Source: Cryptomeria japonica
Taxonomy: Eukaryota; Streptophyta; Pinopsida; Cupressales; Cupressaceae
Assembly (NCBI RefSeq): GCF_030272615.1
Contig: NC_081405.1
Span: 612,185,065-612,249,064 of the forward strand
Direction of reading: 5' to 3'
Length of the DNA: 64,000 bases
Each line of letters starts with the position of its first letter. The stretch's first letter is position 1. Under the pieces are notes generated by a model. It made no database searches, had not been told where the DNA came from, and worked only from the letters and a program-made list of their open reading frames with translations. Both the position numbers and the translations under genes were made by a program. Positions 1 through 12,887 of this stretch are shown piece by piece.

Positions 1-3000
1 CTTCAAGTACTTCTACATCGAGAGAAATAACATACTCATTCCCACAACCAAAGCAACGCAATCATACAATAAATGAATGCATCTTTTGTAATAAAGCAAC
101 ACAATAAAATTTGTTTATAAGCAAGCCTTAACGATTTGTCAAAACAAACACACTTGAACAAAGTCGATTATTCATAAAATGGTAATTAATAAATAAAATA
201 TATCCTTTTGTATTAAAAGGGGTGTTATTAAAATGATTATGGTCACAACCGGTGGATGAAAGGATACAACCTTTGTATGAAAAGTTATGGAGAGTTATAT
301 AAGGAAATTAGAAATCATTCTTCAAGTGTTGAAGAAAAATGTGGAATATATGAAATAAGGAAAAATCTTGCATGTAAAAAGAAATTTGTCTTGTCCGATT
401 TATGATCAGACCTATAGCATACATGTAGTCTGATCATATTGTAGCATACATGAAGGCAGATTCATGATCAGGCCTGTAACATACATGAAGACAAATTGAT
501 GATTAGACCTTTGGCAGATTGGTACGAAAAATATATCAGATTGATAAGTGAATGAGAGGTTGGTGCCTCTAGTGAGTTGGTGCTCACAAAGTGAATGAGG
601 GGTTGGTGCATCTACCAATTGTAATAATCATATATCTTTATATACATAATAATATATTTAAAGTTTTTTATATCAGTTTTGTGTATTTGTGTTATTTGGC
701 CTTATATTGTTGAAATTGAATTCTGAAAAAGTGTGTTATACTGACACCCCCTCGGCCCTCTCAATATAACTGTTTGGACCAATAGAAGGTTTATAACTTG
801 TTTGCTCAAGGAAACCCTTGATAGATTTGATGAGTGACCATTGACCATCAAACATTAGAAATCCTCACGCATTCATCTCACATCAACTTCAAGGTTTAGA
901 ATGAAGATCTCCTATATATTTAACCTTGCAATCACAAAGATGATGCAACATTAATTTCATGAACAATAAAATCCAAGACTATTCATTCAAAGCCAATCAA
1001 ATCCATATCTTAAACCCTCATTTTGGAGGAGAAACCTAGCATAAAACCAAAAATTTAATTCATAAATGGTTTGAAATTATATACAAATAGGAAAATATGA
1101 CCTTATCCCATGTCCTAGGCGATGGAAAATCAAGGATTTCTTGGCCCAAGGCTGAAAAAGGCCTCAAGGTCAGAAACCCTCACCCTTTTTCCAGCAAGAT
1201 GAGATAAAAGTTAAACTTGAAATGCTAAGAGAAGAAATAGAAAGGGTATGGCTGTACATTCACATGTATGGGGCCTTGACATAAGGTGTTATGTGCCTAA
1301 ATTTCCTCATTGCAACTTTTAAAAGGTATAAAGAATGAGGACAACTGGCAATGCCTATGATAGCTAAATAAGGACTTGCTTTTAAGGCTAGGCTATCAAT
1401 TTTAGGCTGGAAAATAATGAAAAATTATTCTTAAATCCCCTTCCCCTCCATTAAGCATTTGAAAATTTGGTGTCGAAACTCATTCTAAAGGGTTTATTGC
1501 TTGCGCAAAGGACTTGTAGGGTTTTAGAAGGTGGGTTTGAAATCTAAGAAGAAATAGTTCAAGTTCTACAACTTACAACCTAAATTTTGACTTTGAACAA
1601 TTCTCCTAATAAGATATATATACCCACACATATTCATGGTATTTGATACAATTTAAACACTTACCATTATAAAGCAATTAAGGTGTATAGTTTTACTATG
1701 AAGCATACGACACCATGAACATGTAATACCAACAATTATATGCATGCACCCATCTTGCAATCACAAAGCATAACCTAAGAAACTAACATACTAGCATAGA
1801 GAGGTACAATTAACTAGGATTCTTGAAATAACACAAAGTTGCAATAGTGAAATCATAAGTCTAAAAATCATCATTTGAGAGGCCTATATGACTATCATGG
1901 TGATTACACCAATACACCAAGAAAAGATGAGGGTCACATCACACCAATCTAGTGAAAACTACCAAAGAAACCTACCATCAAAAGGACAAGTAAATCAATT
2001 TGACTTAGAAGGATATGCCATGACAAACAAATGCATTCAAAGTATACAATGCAATCAACACTTCTCATAGCCAAGTCAAATTGACCAACCATGACCCATG
2101 CTTAGTAGATAAGTTGAAAGACCAAGAAGGGTTAGGAACCTATTTCAGTCACTCAGATCAAAATATGGTTTCCCCATTTTGCCCAAGAAACATAGGGCAT
2201 GTGTGCAAGGCACAACATGACACTTTGTAGACAATTAAAAATTGATTAATTTCTTTAGTGAAAATGGCAGTGTAGTTGACTTGGTTTTCTTAATGTGCAA
2301 TGGTGAAATTTCCATGCCCATGACATTTCCTATTTAGGTTTGTGCATATTCTGAGGGGGGTGCTTTAATACATAGACATATTGGTAATTGGTATAATCTT
2401 GTGAAAACTTGGGTCCCTTCTTTGCTATACACCTTACCTATTACACATCTTTGTATGCACCTATCACTTATGGTCTTTACCATGTTCACAAATCCCTACA
2501 TATTTTCCCAATCCACTAATTTATCACTCTTATGCACATACTTAATCTCATGCACATGACATTCATTGAGACCTAGCGCCCTCCTTTTTTGTCTTGGGAC
2601 TAGTTCATGGACATAGACTCATCCCACCTCGATTTAAATTTTAAATTGAAATATGATGAATTTCTAACATTTAACTGTCACGTCAAGAGCTTACTAAACA
2701 TATGGTTGTATGATATGTTGCTTTACCCTTGCATTTAAAGGCATTAAATGCATTCATTCTTATCATTTGATGACCCGAGAGCTACATTATGATATTATTT
2801 GCATTTCACACTAAAATAGGTGCACTTCAAAGATATTTTTTTGCATATTCATTATAGTTGCATTTGCATGGTTAATGATTGTTGTATTTGAACATTGCTC
2901 AATTTTATGGGATCAATCTAGGTGAAAGCTTTTTGTGACTCATTAGCAATCATATAATGTATTTTAAATATCACGAAGCCCTTGAATATTCGAGTAGAGT

Positions 3001-3487
3001 AGATTGGCATACATCATACAAAGCAATGAAGAACAATCTACATATTGCACATAAAAAAATTGTGGGTACATGACAAGCTTGCAATTGCATGTTTTTTTGT
3101 GACATCCACATTTGTTTTTACATAGTCACAATAGGATATTTTGATTCCAAAGCGATTACTAGTCTATGACTCATTGTTCTTGATCTTGAGGTTTATCAAA
3201 TTTAGATCTCTATTAATTCATTAATCAATTACTAAGCTAAGTACACTACTTTTTTGTTTACATTCCTACACATTTCAATTAGGTCAAGCCCAATATTCAA
3301 GTTAATTCAATTATATTATTAATTACTATAGGTTAATCATGCTTGTGCATGCATTTTACTAGATTTACTCTAACTAAACATAAGGAATTTTTATTTTCCT
3401 TTCCAATAGAATATAACTAAAATCAAATGTATGATATAAAGAGTGTAGATTTCAAGTTATTGAAATTATAAATAAGGGTTATACCAT
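1..3487. other. AT-rich non-genic DNA with old LTR traces
   Basis: No host gene is visible. Short direct repeats sharing the core 'atacatgaag' lie at about 405-520. At 735-749 the minus strand reads a purine-rich tract (GAGGGCCGAGGGGG) directly followed by TGTCAGTATAACAC, the arrangement expected of a polypurine tract meeting the start of a copia-type 3' LTR. No matching second LTR or pol motif was found, so this is a weak call. Short open frames here show no recognisable domain. Confidence 0.4.
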
Positions 3488-4857
3488 GTGATGCACATGA
3501 AAGGGGACAATCAAAACCAAGAGCTCAAATGTTTGAATGTTAGCTTCAACCAAAACAAACACAATCCAAATGAACCAAAACCTCCAAATGCATACCAAAA
3601 GAGATTAAAAAGCATGTGAATGAAGCGCAACACAAGAAAAGATGAGAGAAAAGACTCCCTTAGATGCTCCACTGATGCCCTTTGTTAGCTCTCCCTTGTT
3701 TTTCTCCTCTCCAAGATCCAACTACTTGCTTGAGTGTAGCTCTCGGTTTAGCATGAAGCCATGGATGTTAAATGAAGTGTTGAAATGGTTGAAAATGATG
3801 AACTCCTATTGCTATGCTAATGCAAAGAGTAAAATTACTATGAGAAATCTTAAGTGTGAATGCAAGTATAATAACAATGCTAAAATACTTCCTCTCTTGC
3901 TTGAGGATGAGGGTCCCTTTTATAGGCAAAATGGTCGAATGAATGGTCAAGATTGATTTGGCTTGTGGGGGGCTAGGATTGCATGATCTTCAATCCATGT
4001 GATAGTTTTCAAACCAATCCCATGTTGACAAGTGTCAATATGAGAGGGCTTGAGAGGAGATGGAAGAAGCATTAAATGCTTGAGAGGACATGAGGGTAAC
4101 CTTATGTGGTTGGGTTTATTGGATAAAACTATTATCCAATGGTAAAGTTATTGTCCAACAAGTAAACTCTTGTGCAAGGTTTACCCATGGTTAGGCTTTG
4201 ACCAAAGGGACAAAACCCATGTGGGTTAGTGTGTTGAAGAAGGGAAGGCCTTTAAGGCTTTGTAAGAGCCTTAAATGTTTTTGGGAGACTTTGAGGGTTA
4301 ACTTGTTGGAGAGAAAATGGCTTTAAATGTTTTTGAGAAGCGACCCCTTCCTAATCCTTAGTTTAGGAGTGTGCAAATGATTAGAAGTGGGTTTAGACTA
4401 ATTAGAAGAGGTTGGAAGGTTCTTAAAGAAAGGTTAGTGAGCAAGTGGGCTTTGTAGGAGAATACAAGTAGGTGAGGGTAAATAGGATTTTTAAATAAAT
4501 ATAAATTTATTTAAATGTGTGTGCAACTTACATTTGGATAGATATTTAAATAGATATTGATTTATTTAAATGTGAGAAGGATATTTAATTAAATGTGAAA
4601 GAGGGTTTTTAAATAAATGTTTAATTTATTTAATATGAGAGGAAAGGGTGAGATTAAATAAATTGATAAATTTATTTAATAGTTGGACTATAGTTAGCAA
4701 TTTTAATATAAATAAATTTATGAAATTTATTTAATTAAAATAGTAGAATAGGGGTTGAATGAATGAATGAAATGTAAATTTAATTAATAGAGGAATATTA
4801 ATGCATCAAATAAATATTAAATATTTATTTAATTAGTGGACAGATTTATGTGTCTAC
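3488..4857 (-). repeat. Probable LTR, minus-strand orientation
   Basis: Read on the minus strand the block would begin TGTAGACACATAAATCTG at 4857, a start typical of plant gypsy-type LTRs. It contains a good TATA box, CTATAAAAG, at 3917-3925. The far end at about 3488 is a guess from a TG next to a 'cca' triplet that could begin a primer site. No partner LTR was found, so this may be a solo LTR or half of a broken element. The open frame at 3642-3956 lies in this block and looks incidental. Confidence 0.4.
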
Positions 4858-4906
4858 ACCATGAACTATAATTGTCCATTTAAAAAGAAATATTATTTTA
4901 AAAAAT

Positions 4907-4911
4907 ACTTG
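4907..4911. repeat. Left target-site duplication of E1 (ACTTG)
   Basis: ACTTG immediately precedes the left LTR, and the same five bases follow the right LTR at 14163-14167. A five-base duplication is normal for LTR retroelement integrases, and it fixes both outer boundaries. Confidence 0.88.
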
Positions 4912-6525
4912 TGTGTAGGATGGAAAATGAATCAAGTAAACTAAGACCTAATCCCACTCATGCACACATTGGAATATGAAAGAGCCTAAGTAGATAATTC
5001 ACTTTGACTACTTCTCGTGAAAGAGAGTCAAGGAATATCTTTAGGGTTTCTATTCCTTTGTTGCAATAAGAGTAAGTGTGCAAAATATGATGATATGATC
5101 AGCTAGGTTAAGGGGACAACTAAAAGTGCTAATATGAACTGAAAAATGTAGATTTGAAACTAAGACACAAAGTACAGAACTGAAGGGGAAATTCTAATGT
5201 GCACCTGTCACTACAATTTGAGCCTAACTGGACTAGACCAGGGCGCTGGGTGCCTTTGTCCTTGAGATTGAATTGAGTTGCAAGTTTGGAATCTACAAAT
5301 TTGTGATCCTACACTGCTAAACTACCACAAGAAGTAGAAAAACCTAGACGACCAAGGCACCATGCCTTGGTCCCAGAAAACTGAGACCTACCTCTAGCCT
5401 TGAGTTTGCACCCATGTGTTTAGTTGGTTCTGAAGATTGTGCGTCTGTCGGATTTCTGTACCTACACCTGCAACTTGAAAAATGGTGTCTGGGTGGCTAT
5501 ATAGGGTTTTGCCTTAGTCAAACTCCTTGTTTTGGTGATTTCCACCTCCACAAATAGCCAATGTAAAGTTGAAATGTGTGTGTGCTAGAACCTTGTGTGT
5601 ATGCAAGATCCTAAATGTAAATCTAGAGATCTACCCTATGCTTGGAGGGTAAACCCTAAATGAATGTAAATGTAAATGTAAATGCTTCAAATCACAAATG
5701 CAATAATGGATCTAAAGCATGAATATAATTTTGAAACCAAGTGTTGGGAAACTGACATAGAGACATGAAAATAACATGAAACCATACCAAACCCTAAGGG
5801 AGAGGTACAAGCCAATCAACAATTGGTGATCTCCTATTATTCTTCAATATATCCAAAGCTTCAATTGATGATGAAAATGGTTGATGAAGGCTTGATAAAA
5901 TGCTTGATTTGTTGATTGAAGACTCCACATAACCTGCACTTTCACTTCATAAGAGGCTCCTTCAATTGCTTGTAGATGGATCCTTCAAATGAGGAAAGAA
6001 AAGGCTATATGTATGAAACCCTAACATTGTTTTTGATTATAGGCCGACCTAGAAATGATATAATTTCACACCAAGTCGGGTTTAAACATTATAATACCTC
6101 CAAAACATGATCTCAAAATTCGGGGATAAAATGTAGGGACCGATGTGAATCACATCGATTCGACCAAATTTTTTCCAATTTTTTAGGGATGCAAGGTGTC
6201 ATGATTATAAGGTGATCCCCAAGTGGATGTGATGATTTAAGATGTTTAGATATGCGAAATCGGGCCTTGAAGGTCCAAATAGGACATAATTAGGGCTTTT
6301 GATGAACTAATTAATTGAAAGAATAAAATAAAAAGTAGCACACTTAGGATTAAGGGCCCATTTTTATGATATGTAGAGGGATGAAAAAGGACTTTAGATT
6401 TAATTAAATTAATTAATTAAATGCTTAAAGGGATTAAAATGCAAAATGCAACACACTAAGGCGAGTGCTAACCTAAGCGTGGAATTGTACCACTCAATTA
6501 AGGGTGTACAATTTACGACGCTACA
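4912..6525 (-). repeat. E1 3' LTR (left)
   Basis: It starts TGTGTAGGATG and ends GACGCTACA, so on the minus strand it begins TGTAGC and ends ACA. It aligns along its length with 12888-14162 except for about 340 bases (roughly 5205-5560) missing from the right copy. That extra block holds a TATA-like CTATATAG at 5497-5504. A second TATA-like stretch near 6009-6020 is present in both copies. Confidence 0.9.
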
Positions 6526-6542
6526 TTGAGCCCCCACTTTAG
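6526..6542 (-). promoter_or_regulatory. E1 polypurine tract
   Basis: The minus strand reads CTAAAGTGGGGGCTCAA immediately before the LTR start TGTAGCGTCG. It would prime plus-strand DNA synthesis during reverse transcription. E2 (45583-45599) and E4 (44205-44221) carry nearly the same tract, which ties the three elements together. Confidence 0.8.
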
Positions 6543-7760
6543 CGGTCATATGACACTACGTGCATATGCAGGTTAAAGTATAGAAAAGTAAACATTTCAT
6601 GAAAAAAGATATATCCATAAGGTGTCAAACGAAGCCCCCAGTGATATTTGCAATACACTATTAGGAACCGCATCCTACAAAACCACATTGTTAGATGAAA
6701 TCACAAAGTCACCTAAATTCTTACTAAGGAAATTATGAAATTTGTGGGTAGCTATATGCCCCCTCTATTTCGGCTTGCTAAGTAGTGAGTTGAAACAAGG
6801 TATCATGTTTACCGCATCAAATTGTGAAGTAAAATTGATGACAAATGCTCACAACAAGGTTTGATACAAGATCAAAACCAATGGAGAATCATTTGGTAAG
6901 AAAGAGAACTAAGCCACAATTCCAACACAACCAAGAGTGTGAGAATTGGAGCTCTCTAACACAAGATCAAAGATAACATCCACCTTTGAGAATAGAAGGA
7001 ATCTTTGATAAAGATAATATCTTTAGTAAGAGGAGAAGGAAAAGAAGAATGCACGCCTTCTCCAATATCTAGGAAAAGGGGATTCTTAATGAAGGATTGC
7101 ACACTTTCACTAAGGAGGGATTATTCATGAAAGATGTATTATTTCAAACAAAGAATAGTTCCTAACAAGGAACACATATTCTACGCAAGAAATGACATCA
7201 AATGAAAAATGCAACTCAACAAAGGAAAGGTGAATTATTGGAAAAAGAGATAGAAGATAGAAATATCACCCTTGCCCCCCCAAGCATAGAGGCAAAGACA
7301 TCAAAGAGGGATCATTTATAAAAACACTATTCTAAAAGAAGGAAAGAGATCCTCATTAGGAATAAGCACCTCCACAACATAGAAGGGTTCATTATAAAAG
7401 ATACAACTCAATGAAGCAAAGAATTTGATGAATGATTATAAACTTCCAACATTAAGGAAGAGGTCCTACTTAAGGATATGTACTTAAAATCCTTATTAGG
7501 GATACTCGTTCCAATATGAGAGGGGGAATTCCCAATAGGGATATACACCTCTATAATCGATAAGAGATCCTTATAGAAGACACTCTTCACAAAGGGAAAG
7601 TTTTAATTTGAAGAAGGAGAGGTGTTTGAAATAATTCTTGCCCCCATAGAGACAAGAGATGTAACAAACATAGGCTATTATATTGCTTCCAAAGTATAAT
7701 TGCATGTGAAATTGTACTATCATGAATGACAATGAGCCCCCAATAGGTAAGCTACCAATG
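6543..7760 (-). other. E1 3' untranslated interior
   Basis: This is a purine-rich non-coding stretch between the end of the polyprotein remnant and the polypurine tract. A unit at about 7118-7270 (gggattattcatgaaag followed by 'aggaacacat' and 'gacatcaa') corresponds to the unit repeated four times in E2 at 47170-47860. The short open frame at 7408-7590 shows no domain. Confidence 0.6.
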
Positions 7761-10413
7761 TCACATAGTAAAGAGCAACATAATAGCCACTAATGTTATT
7801 TGATTGTATGATAGATTGGACAAAGAAGTTGAATGACATGTTAAATGCTCTACAATCAATGAGATAAAAAGCATGTATAAGATGATGAGTATTGAGATGT
7901 CTTGATCAAGAAAGTAGTCTCTAGTAGGAAAATAGGCCACTAAGTCACATTCCTCTTGCACACAGGAAACCTTAGGAGAGGGACAATTATAATTCATTAG
8001 GGCATCATTTCTATAAGAGAGGGTATGAATAGAAGGTAAAGCCTCATAAGTGGGATTGTCAATTTCTTGGGGAGATTCATAAAGAGACTTGTCAATTACC
8101 ATAATCTCCTTATGAGTGGGATGAGTGTTGAGAGATGTAGAGGGTGATTTAATTTTAAGGAAGTCATCATCACTACTAAATATAGCATTGACATTGATAG
8201 ATGGTCTTTTAGAAGCTTTGGTAGGCTTTGAAAGATTATATCCAAGTCCAAATGAAGCTTCACGTATGTTATTTTCTAAAGGAACCTTAATCCCTTGTTC
8301 ATTTACACCACAACCATTGCCATTATATCTGCTCTTAGCTAAAATGTGAAAACCAGGACCATAAAGGGATGCCAAATCAGAAAGAGATGGTGGGGCCTCA
8401 TAGGTCACAATGCCATAATTAGATGAATTAGAAGAAGATTGTGAAAAATTGTTTGAATTAGAAGTAGCCACAAATTTGTTACTTAATTGTTTAGACAAAG
8501 TGGGTTGCTTTTTAGGCTCATCCATATCTTTCTCCCCTTTAATATTAGGTTCTCTTGGAGGGAATTTGTATTCTCCTACAAAGGCAGGTGTAAAATCTAA
8601 GGACCCTCAATCATCTTCCAAGAGCACTTGTTCCAGTGAAAAAGTATCTTTAGGAGCAGATGGTGATTCAGTGTGAATGGAAGAAGAATTAGGAGTACTC
8701 AAGGAAATAGGCATACTTGAAGATGTAGGAGTATCTTCAGAAGTAGTTGAACAAGAAGATGAGGTTTGCAATGGAGCTTGTAAATTGGTATCAACAAACA
8801 AAGTATACATCTTATTGTTGTAGATGAACTTGATTTGCCTATGCAAAATAGAAGGGACAACTTCCATACAATGAAGTCAAGGTCCTCCTAATAGAAGATT
8901 GTAGGTAAGCTTATCAGGCACGACATGAATAGGTGTAGGTAGAATAACATGTCCTACCTTGACAGGTAAGGTTATAATGCCTAATGAAGACCTATCAACA
9001 TTTTCAAAGCCATTAATAGTAAGAGAATCTGGTTTAATAAGAGATGTGTCCACCTTAATCTTATGTAATAGATTAACGCTACAAACATTAAGGCCAGAGC
9101 CATTGTCAACAAGGGTTCATCTAATAGCATTACCATTAATAAGGACAACAATCATAAGGGGATCATAATTGATGTTGAATCTCATGGGATGGCAACTCAT
9201 CTTGTGTGAACACAATTTGAGCTTTAGATTCCTTCATAGGATCAATCAGAGAAGCCGTGTTATTAGGTGTCACTGTAGGTGGGACATCTAAGTTCTTCAA
9301 AGCATCTTGTAACATTCTATGATGTGTTGATGAAGTTTGAATCAAGTGCCAAAGAGATATCTTGGTGGGAGTATCTTTAAGTTGTTCAATAAGATCATAC
9401 TCCTTGCCAAGGGTTTGTGAGATATGAGTTGCTAGTGGAAGAATTGGTTGAGAAGCAAGAAGTGTAGAAGGAATAAGCGGAGGAGGATTAGGTTGCCTAT
9501 TATTTCATGTATTATATGTATGGGCAACTGAATTGTAACTCTCTCGGGTGATTTGTTTAGCATACTCATATGGACTCTTAGTGGGATATCCTCCTTGCAC
9601 AGTAATAACTAGTTTGTGAGGAGTGCAAAAGGCATCATTACTATAACCTCCTTGAACCACAAAGAGAGGCTTGTTGATAGGTTGATAATTTGGAGAAGGA
9701 CTAGCACCTTGAACCATGAAGAGGGTTTTATTAGGTATTTCATAACCATTCACGTGTATCATATTAATCGAAGATGGTTTGGGAACATGTGAAGAAGGTT
9801 TAGAAAAGTTAAAATCATCAAGTGATTCGTAAAGAGAATTATCAACCTTAAACATTTCTTCAAGAGTAGGATTTTCTTTAGATTGAATGAAAGGGACATC
9901 CTCATAGAGGGGATTGTTAATAACAGTGAACCCTTGTAACCTAAGAGCATTCTCTTGTTCCAAAGTATCCTTACAAGGGGTATGAACTTTAGAAGGATCA
10001 ACATCATTCGTATGATAAAGATTATTAAAAGAAGTGTCAATATTCTCTTCTTGCACAAAAAAGTTATCATGACTAGGATCAATGTTAGGAGAGGGATTAC
10101 CACCAGTCATTAATGTTTCATCCCAAGAAGGAAGAGTATTAAAATAAGGTGTAATGTTAGTAGGAAAGATAGGCATCATATCATCCTCTATCACCAAAGG
10201 ACCTACATGGGAGAGGTACTCTCTAGGAGAAGGAACAACATTACTCTTCAAGGATTCATCCTCGGGAGGGAGATCTTTGAAAGAGATATTAACAATCTCT
10301 TCGTGAACTAGGGTATCCTCATGAGTAGAGCCAAGTTGGAGAGAGGGAAATGCTTCACGAATAGAAAGTGAGGTGTCAATCATAATTGTAATGACCCACT
10401 CCTTGCAACCCAA
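7761..10413 (-). pseudogene. E1 polyprotein remnant (linker, aspartic protease, G-patch)
   Basis: This is a former open frame of about 880 codons on the minus strand. The N-terminal third (10413-9505) is acidic and repetitive, with 'VVQGG'-like repeats near its end. Next comes a segment with the YDLIEQLK and ISLWHL motifs seen between Gag and protease in plant Ty3 elements. The protease core lies near 8870-9165, with catalytic motif LVDNGSGLNV (Asp at 9105-9107) and a LLLGGP-stop-LH version of the LLGRPWL motif. A G-patch follows. Four in-frame stops at 9505, 9117, 8877 and 8607 are all TGA, and there is one frameshift near 9170-9200. Such proteases release mature Gag in virus-like particles. 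There is no RT or integrase downstream. The true start is uncertain; 10413 is only the first Met of the open stretch. Confidence 0.8.
8232..8336 (-). other. G-patch-like domain in the E1 polyprotein
   Basis: Residues about 64-98 of the 7761-8525 segment read NGNGCGVNEQGIKVPLE and later FGLGYN. This matches the glycine spacing of G-patch domains (GxGxGxxxQGIxxPI ... GLGY). G-patches bind RNA or activate helicases in cellular proteins, and betaretroviruses carry one just after the protease. Here it lies about 180 residues after the protease core. The function in this element is inferred. Confidence 0.65.
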
Positions 10414-12369
10414 AAATTTCGACTAATTTTTTTTATTATTATTATTTTTTTAAATACAAATAAATTTAAATTATAAACTATATTTTAATTTTAATAAAAC
10501 AATTTCTAATGAATTACTCCAAAATAAAAATAATTTACTTTTATAATATAATAAATTTTATTTATTTTAATTAATCACATTTAGTAAACAAAAATAAATT
10601 ATATTTAAATAAAAGGAACGCCTCTTTTTGTATATTAAAGGAAAAGAGGGAGGAGTCTCGCGGGCCCCTTTTCCCCAGCATTAAAAAGTTAGTTAGTTGG
10701 GGTAGGGTTCGAACCCCTAACCACCCACCACCTATGTTGCCTTTCCACAAGTAAGCCCCACAAACTCCTTGCTAGAAATGTGGGCTAGTTTTTATTTAAA
10801 GAGCAACAAAGCTATATTCCTCACCGTTCAGCCATTGCAATCAATGCGGCCTGTGTGGTACCGGCGGGGGGGGCGGTATTTTGAAATTCAAACTACTTTA
10901 TTTATTAAATGTTTAAACAAATTAATTTATTTAATATTAACATTATTATTTTTTAAATAAATTTAGTTAATTAAATTTGATCATTCATAATTATGTATAT
11001 TAAATTTGATCATTCATAATTATGTAAATTAAATTTAACCTTAAATAAACTAAAATTTAATAATAAATAAAAACAAATTTTGAACATAGATTTATAAAAA
11101 ATAATTTTTTAACTCTTATTTGTTTATTTTGTTATTCTTACCAATCGAAGTATATATATATAACCCTTAAAATAATAAATAACTGATTAATGAAGTATGG
11201 ATTTAAGTAATATGTACATTTGAATATGGCCTTTTTTGAAAGAAACTACTAATTTATTTATTTAAAAGCAAGAAGATATACGCATGTAATTAACGAGGCA
11301 TAAACATATTTTTCTATCAAAAATCTGAAAACAAAGAGGAAATCCTTTTTTTTTTAATATGAGAAATGAATCTACTATTCTATTTAACCCATCGTTTGTT
11401 TGAATTAAACGAAATATCTATATCTTTTTTTTAAATTTTTTTTTTAAAAATACTTTAATCCCCTAGATTTCCCAAGAAATTATAGCGTGCATGCAAATAA
11501 AATTTCCCCTCTTTTCCCATTTTGAAAGGAAACATGAAGGTAAGTATTTTGAAAGATTAGAAGAGAGAAACATGGATCTGCAAGACGAATGAAAACCTTG
11601 TTGTCGAATTGACTCTCGTTTTCCCCAGCTAACCTTCTTCATTCCTCTTCTTGTAACCTGGTAAAAGAAATCTTCTCCAAACCTCTAAATCGTGTCTCAT
11701 ACTATGCAATATGTCTACAAAACTTATCCTACGACTAACATGGTTTGAAAACAAATTTAAGAATTCAACGACTACTTTTCACAAAAACAATGAACTCCCC
11801 TTTTTTCAAAAATCTAGAATTCAATATATAGGAAAAGAGAGTCATTTCCCACTACAAAAAGAATTAAATGATTCTCAGATTCTTTTCCCAAAATAATCCC
11901 ATGCAAAAATGATTATTGTCATAGTGGGGGTTACATGCAAAAATTTGAATTTGAGATTCTCTTCTAGAACCTTCTCATTTCCTCCTACAACATGTGCTAA
12001 ATTAACATATTGAGAAAATAAGTAATTTCTAAAATAATTTCATGCAAAAAGGATTGTTGTCATAGTGGGGGTTACATTTGACCATGCAAAATTCGAATTT
12101 GAAATTCGTTTCTAGAATCTTCTTACTTCTCCTACACTATGTGCTCAATTAGAAAATTGAGGAAATAAATAATTTTCCAAGTAAATTATGACCTCACATG
12201 CGAGTCGCCACTTATTAATTCTTCTTTTTAAACAATAACAATTTGGGATGAACCATTAGATGATTGTGTTGATTATTCCCTTAATTTGCCCCTCCCCTAT
12301 GAGAGTACCTTGGTCAAAGAAGATGATATTATTGTCATAACCCTCTTTTTAAAACTTGATAAGACTTTC

Positions 12370-12370
<1 letters not shown>

Positions 12371-12419
<49 letters not shown>
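12371..12419. repeat. (ATT)n microsatellite
   Basis: About sixteen ATT units in the E1 leader. The isoleucine-rich frames predicted across it on both strands are artefacts of the repeat. Confidence 0.95.
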
Positions 12420-12422
<3 letters not shown>

Positions 12423-12866
12423 CTACATCTTTAGAAGGGAGAGCATTAATACATGTGTTATTGAAATCATTTTCTTGCCTCAAAATGTCCTTAGTAGGAT
12501 CTTTAAGAGAGGGGTGGAGAGTCATAAGAAGGTCTAAGAAACTATCACGATGCAAAGACAAGTCGGTCGAAGACTAACATAAGTAAAATGGGGTTCGGGG
12601 CAGCACCCCGAAAAAAAAATTTGCCATGGAAATATTTGAAAATGTCCTTTTTTTTATTTTTTATTTTATAAAATGTAATGTAAGAAACAATGCAAATAAA
12701 ACAAGTAGAGTAAATGTCTAAGCAATGAAGCAGTTATGTGATTAACTAACTGCATGAGCTATATGTTTGAGAAATGAACACACAATGCATATAACAATAT
12801 TTTTGATAGAAAAGAAACATGCAATAATAAGATCTAATCAGAAAATCCAGATCTAAGAAGGTTGGA

Positions 12867-12884
12867 TTCATGTTGGGTTCACCA
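12867..12884 (-). promoter_or_regulatory. E1 primer-binding site
   Basis: Next to the 3' end of the right (5') LTR the minus strand reads TGGTGAACCCAACATGAA. It starts with TGG, the complement of a tRNA CCA end. E2 has TGGTGAACCTGAATCC at the equivalent place. I cannot name the tRNA; it is not the initiator-Met primer site used by E3 and E5. Confidence 0.65.
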
Positions 12885-12887
12885 AAC

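Larger units (their letters stand above)
10414..12887 (-). other. E1 5' leader interior with SINE-like scrap
   Basis: This is AT-rich, non-coding DNA between the right LTR and the polyprotein. At 10680-10790 a GC-richer block reads on the minus strand TTAGGGGTTCGAACCC, a perfect RNA polymerase III B-box-like core, with CTTACTTGTGGAAAGG upstream. This looks like a SINE or tRNA relic. Two related blocks at 11900-11990 and 12030-12125 share 'gttgtcatagtgggggttacat' in part. An (ATT)n tract occupies 12371-12419. GGGGCAGCACCCC at 12598-12610 is palindrome-like. Confidence 0.5.

Noticed and set aside
7408-10103. Overlapping minus- and plus-strand short frames in E1
   Set aside because: Shadows of the E1 polyprotein remnant or low-complexity by-products; no motifs of their own.
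10700-10790. Functional tRNA gene
   Set aside because: A B-box core is present but no full cloverleaf could be assembled by eye, and the block sits in a retroelement leader.
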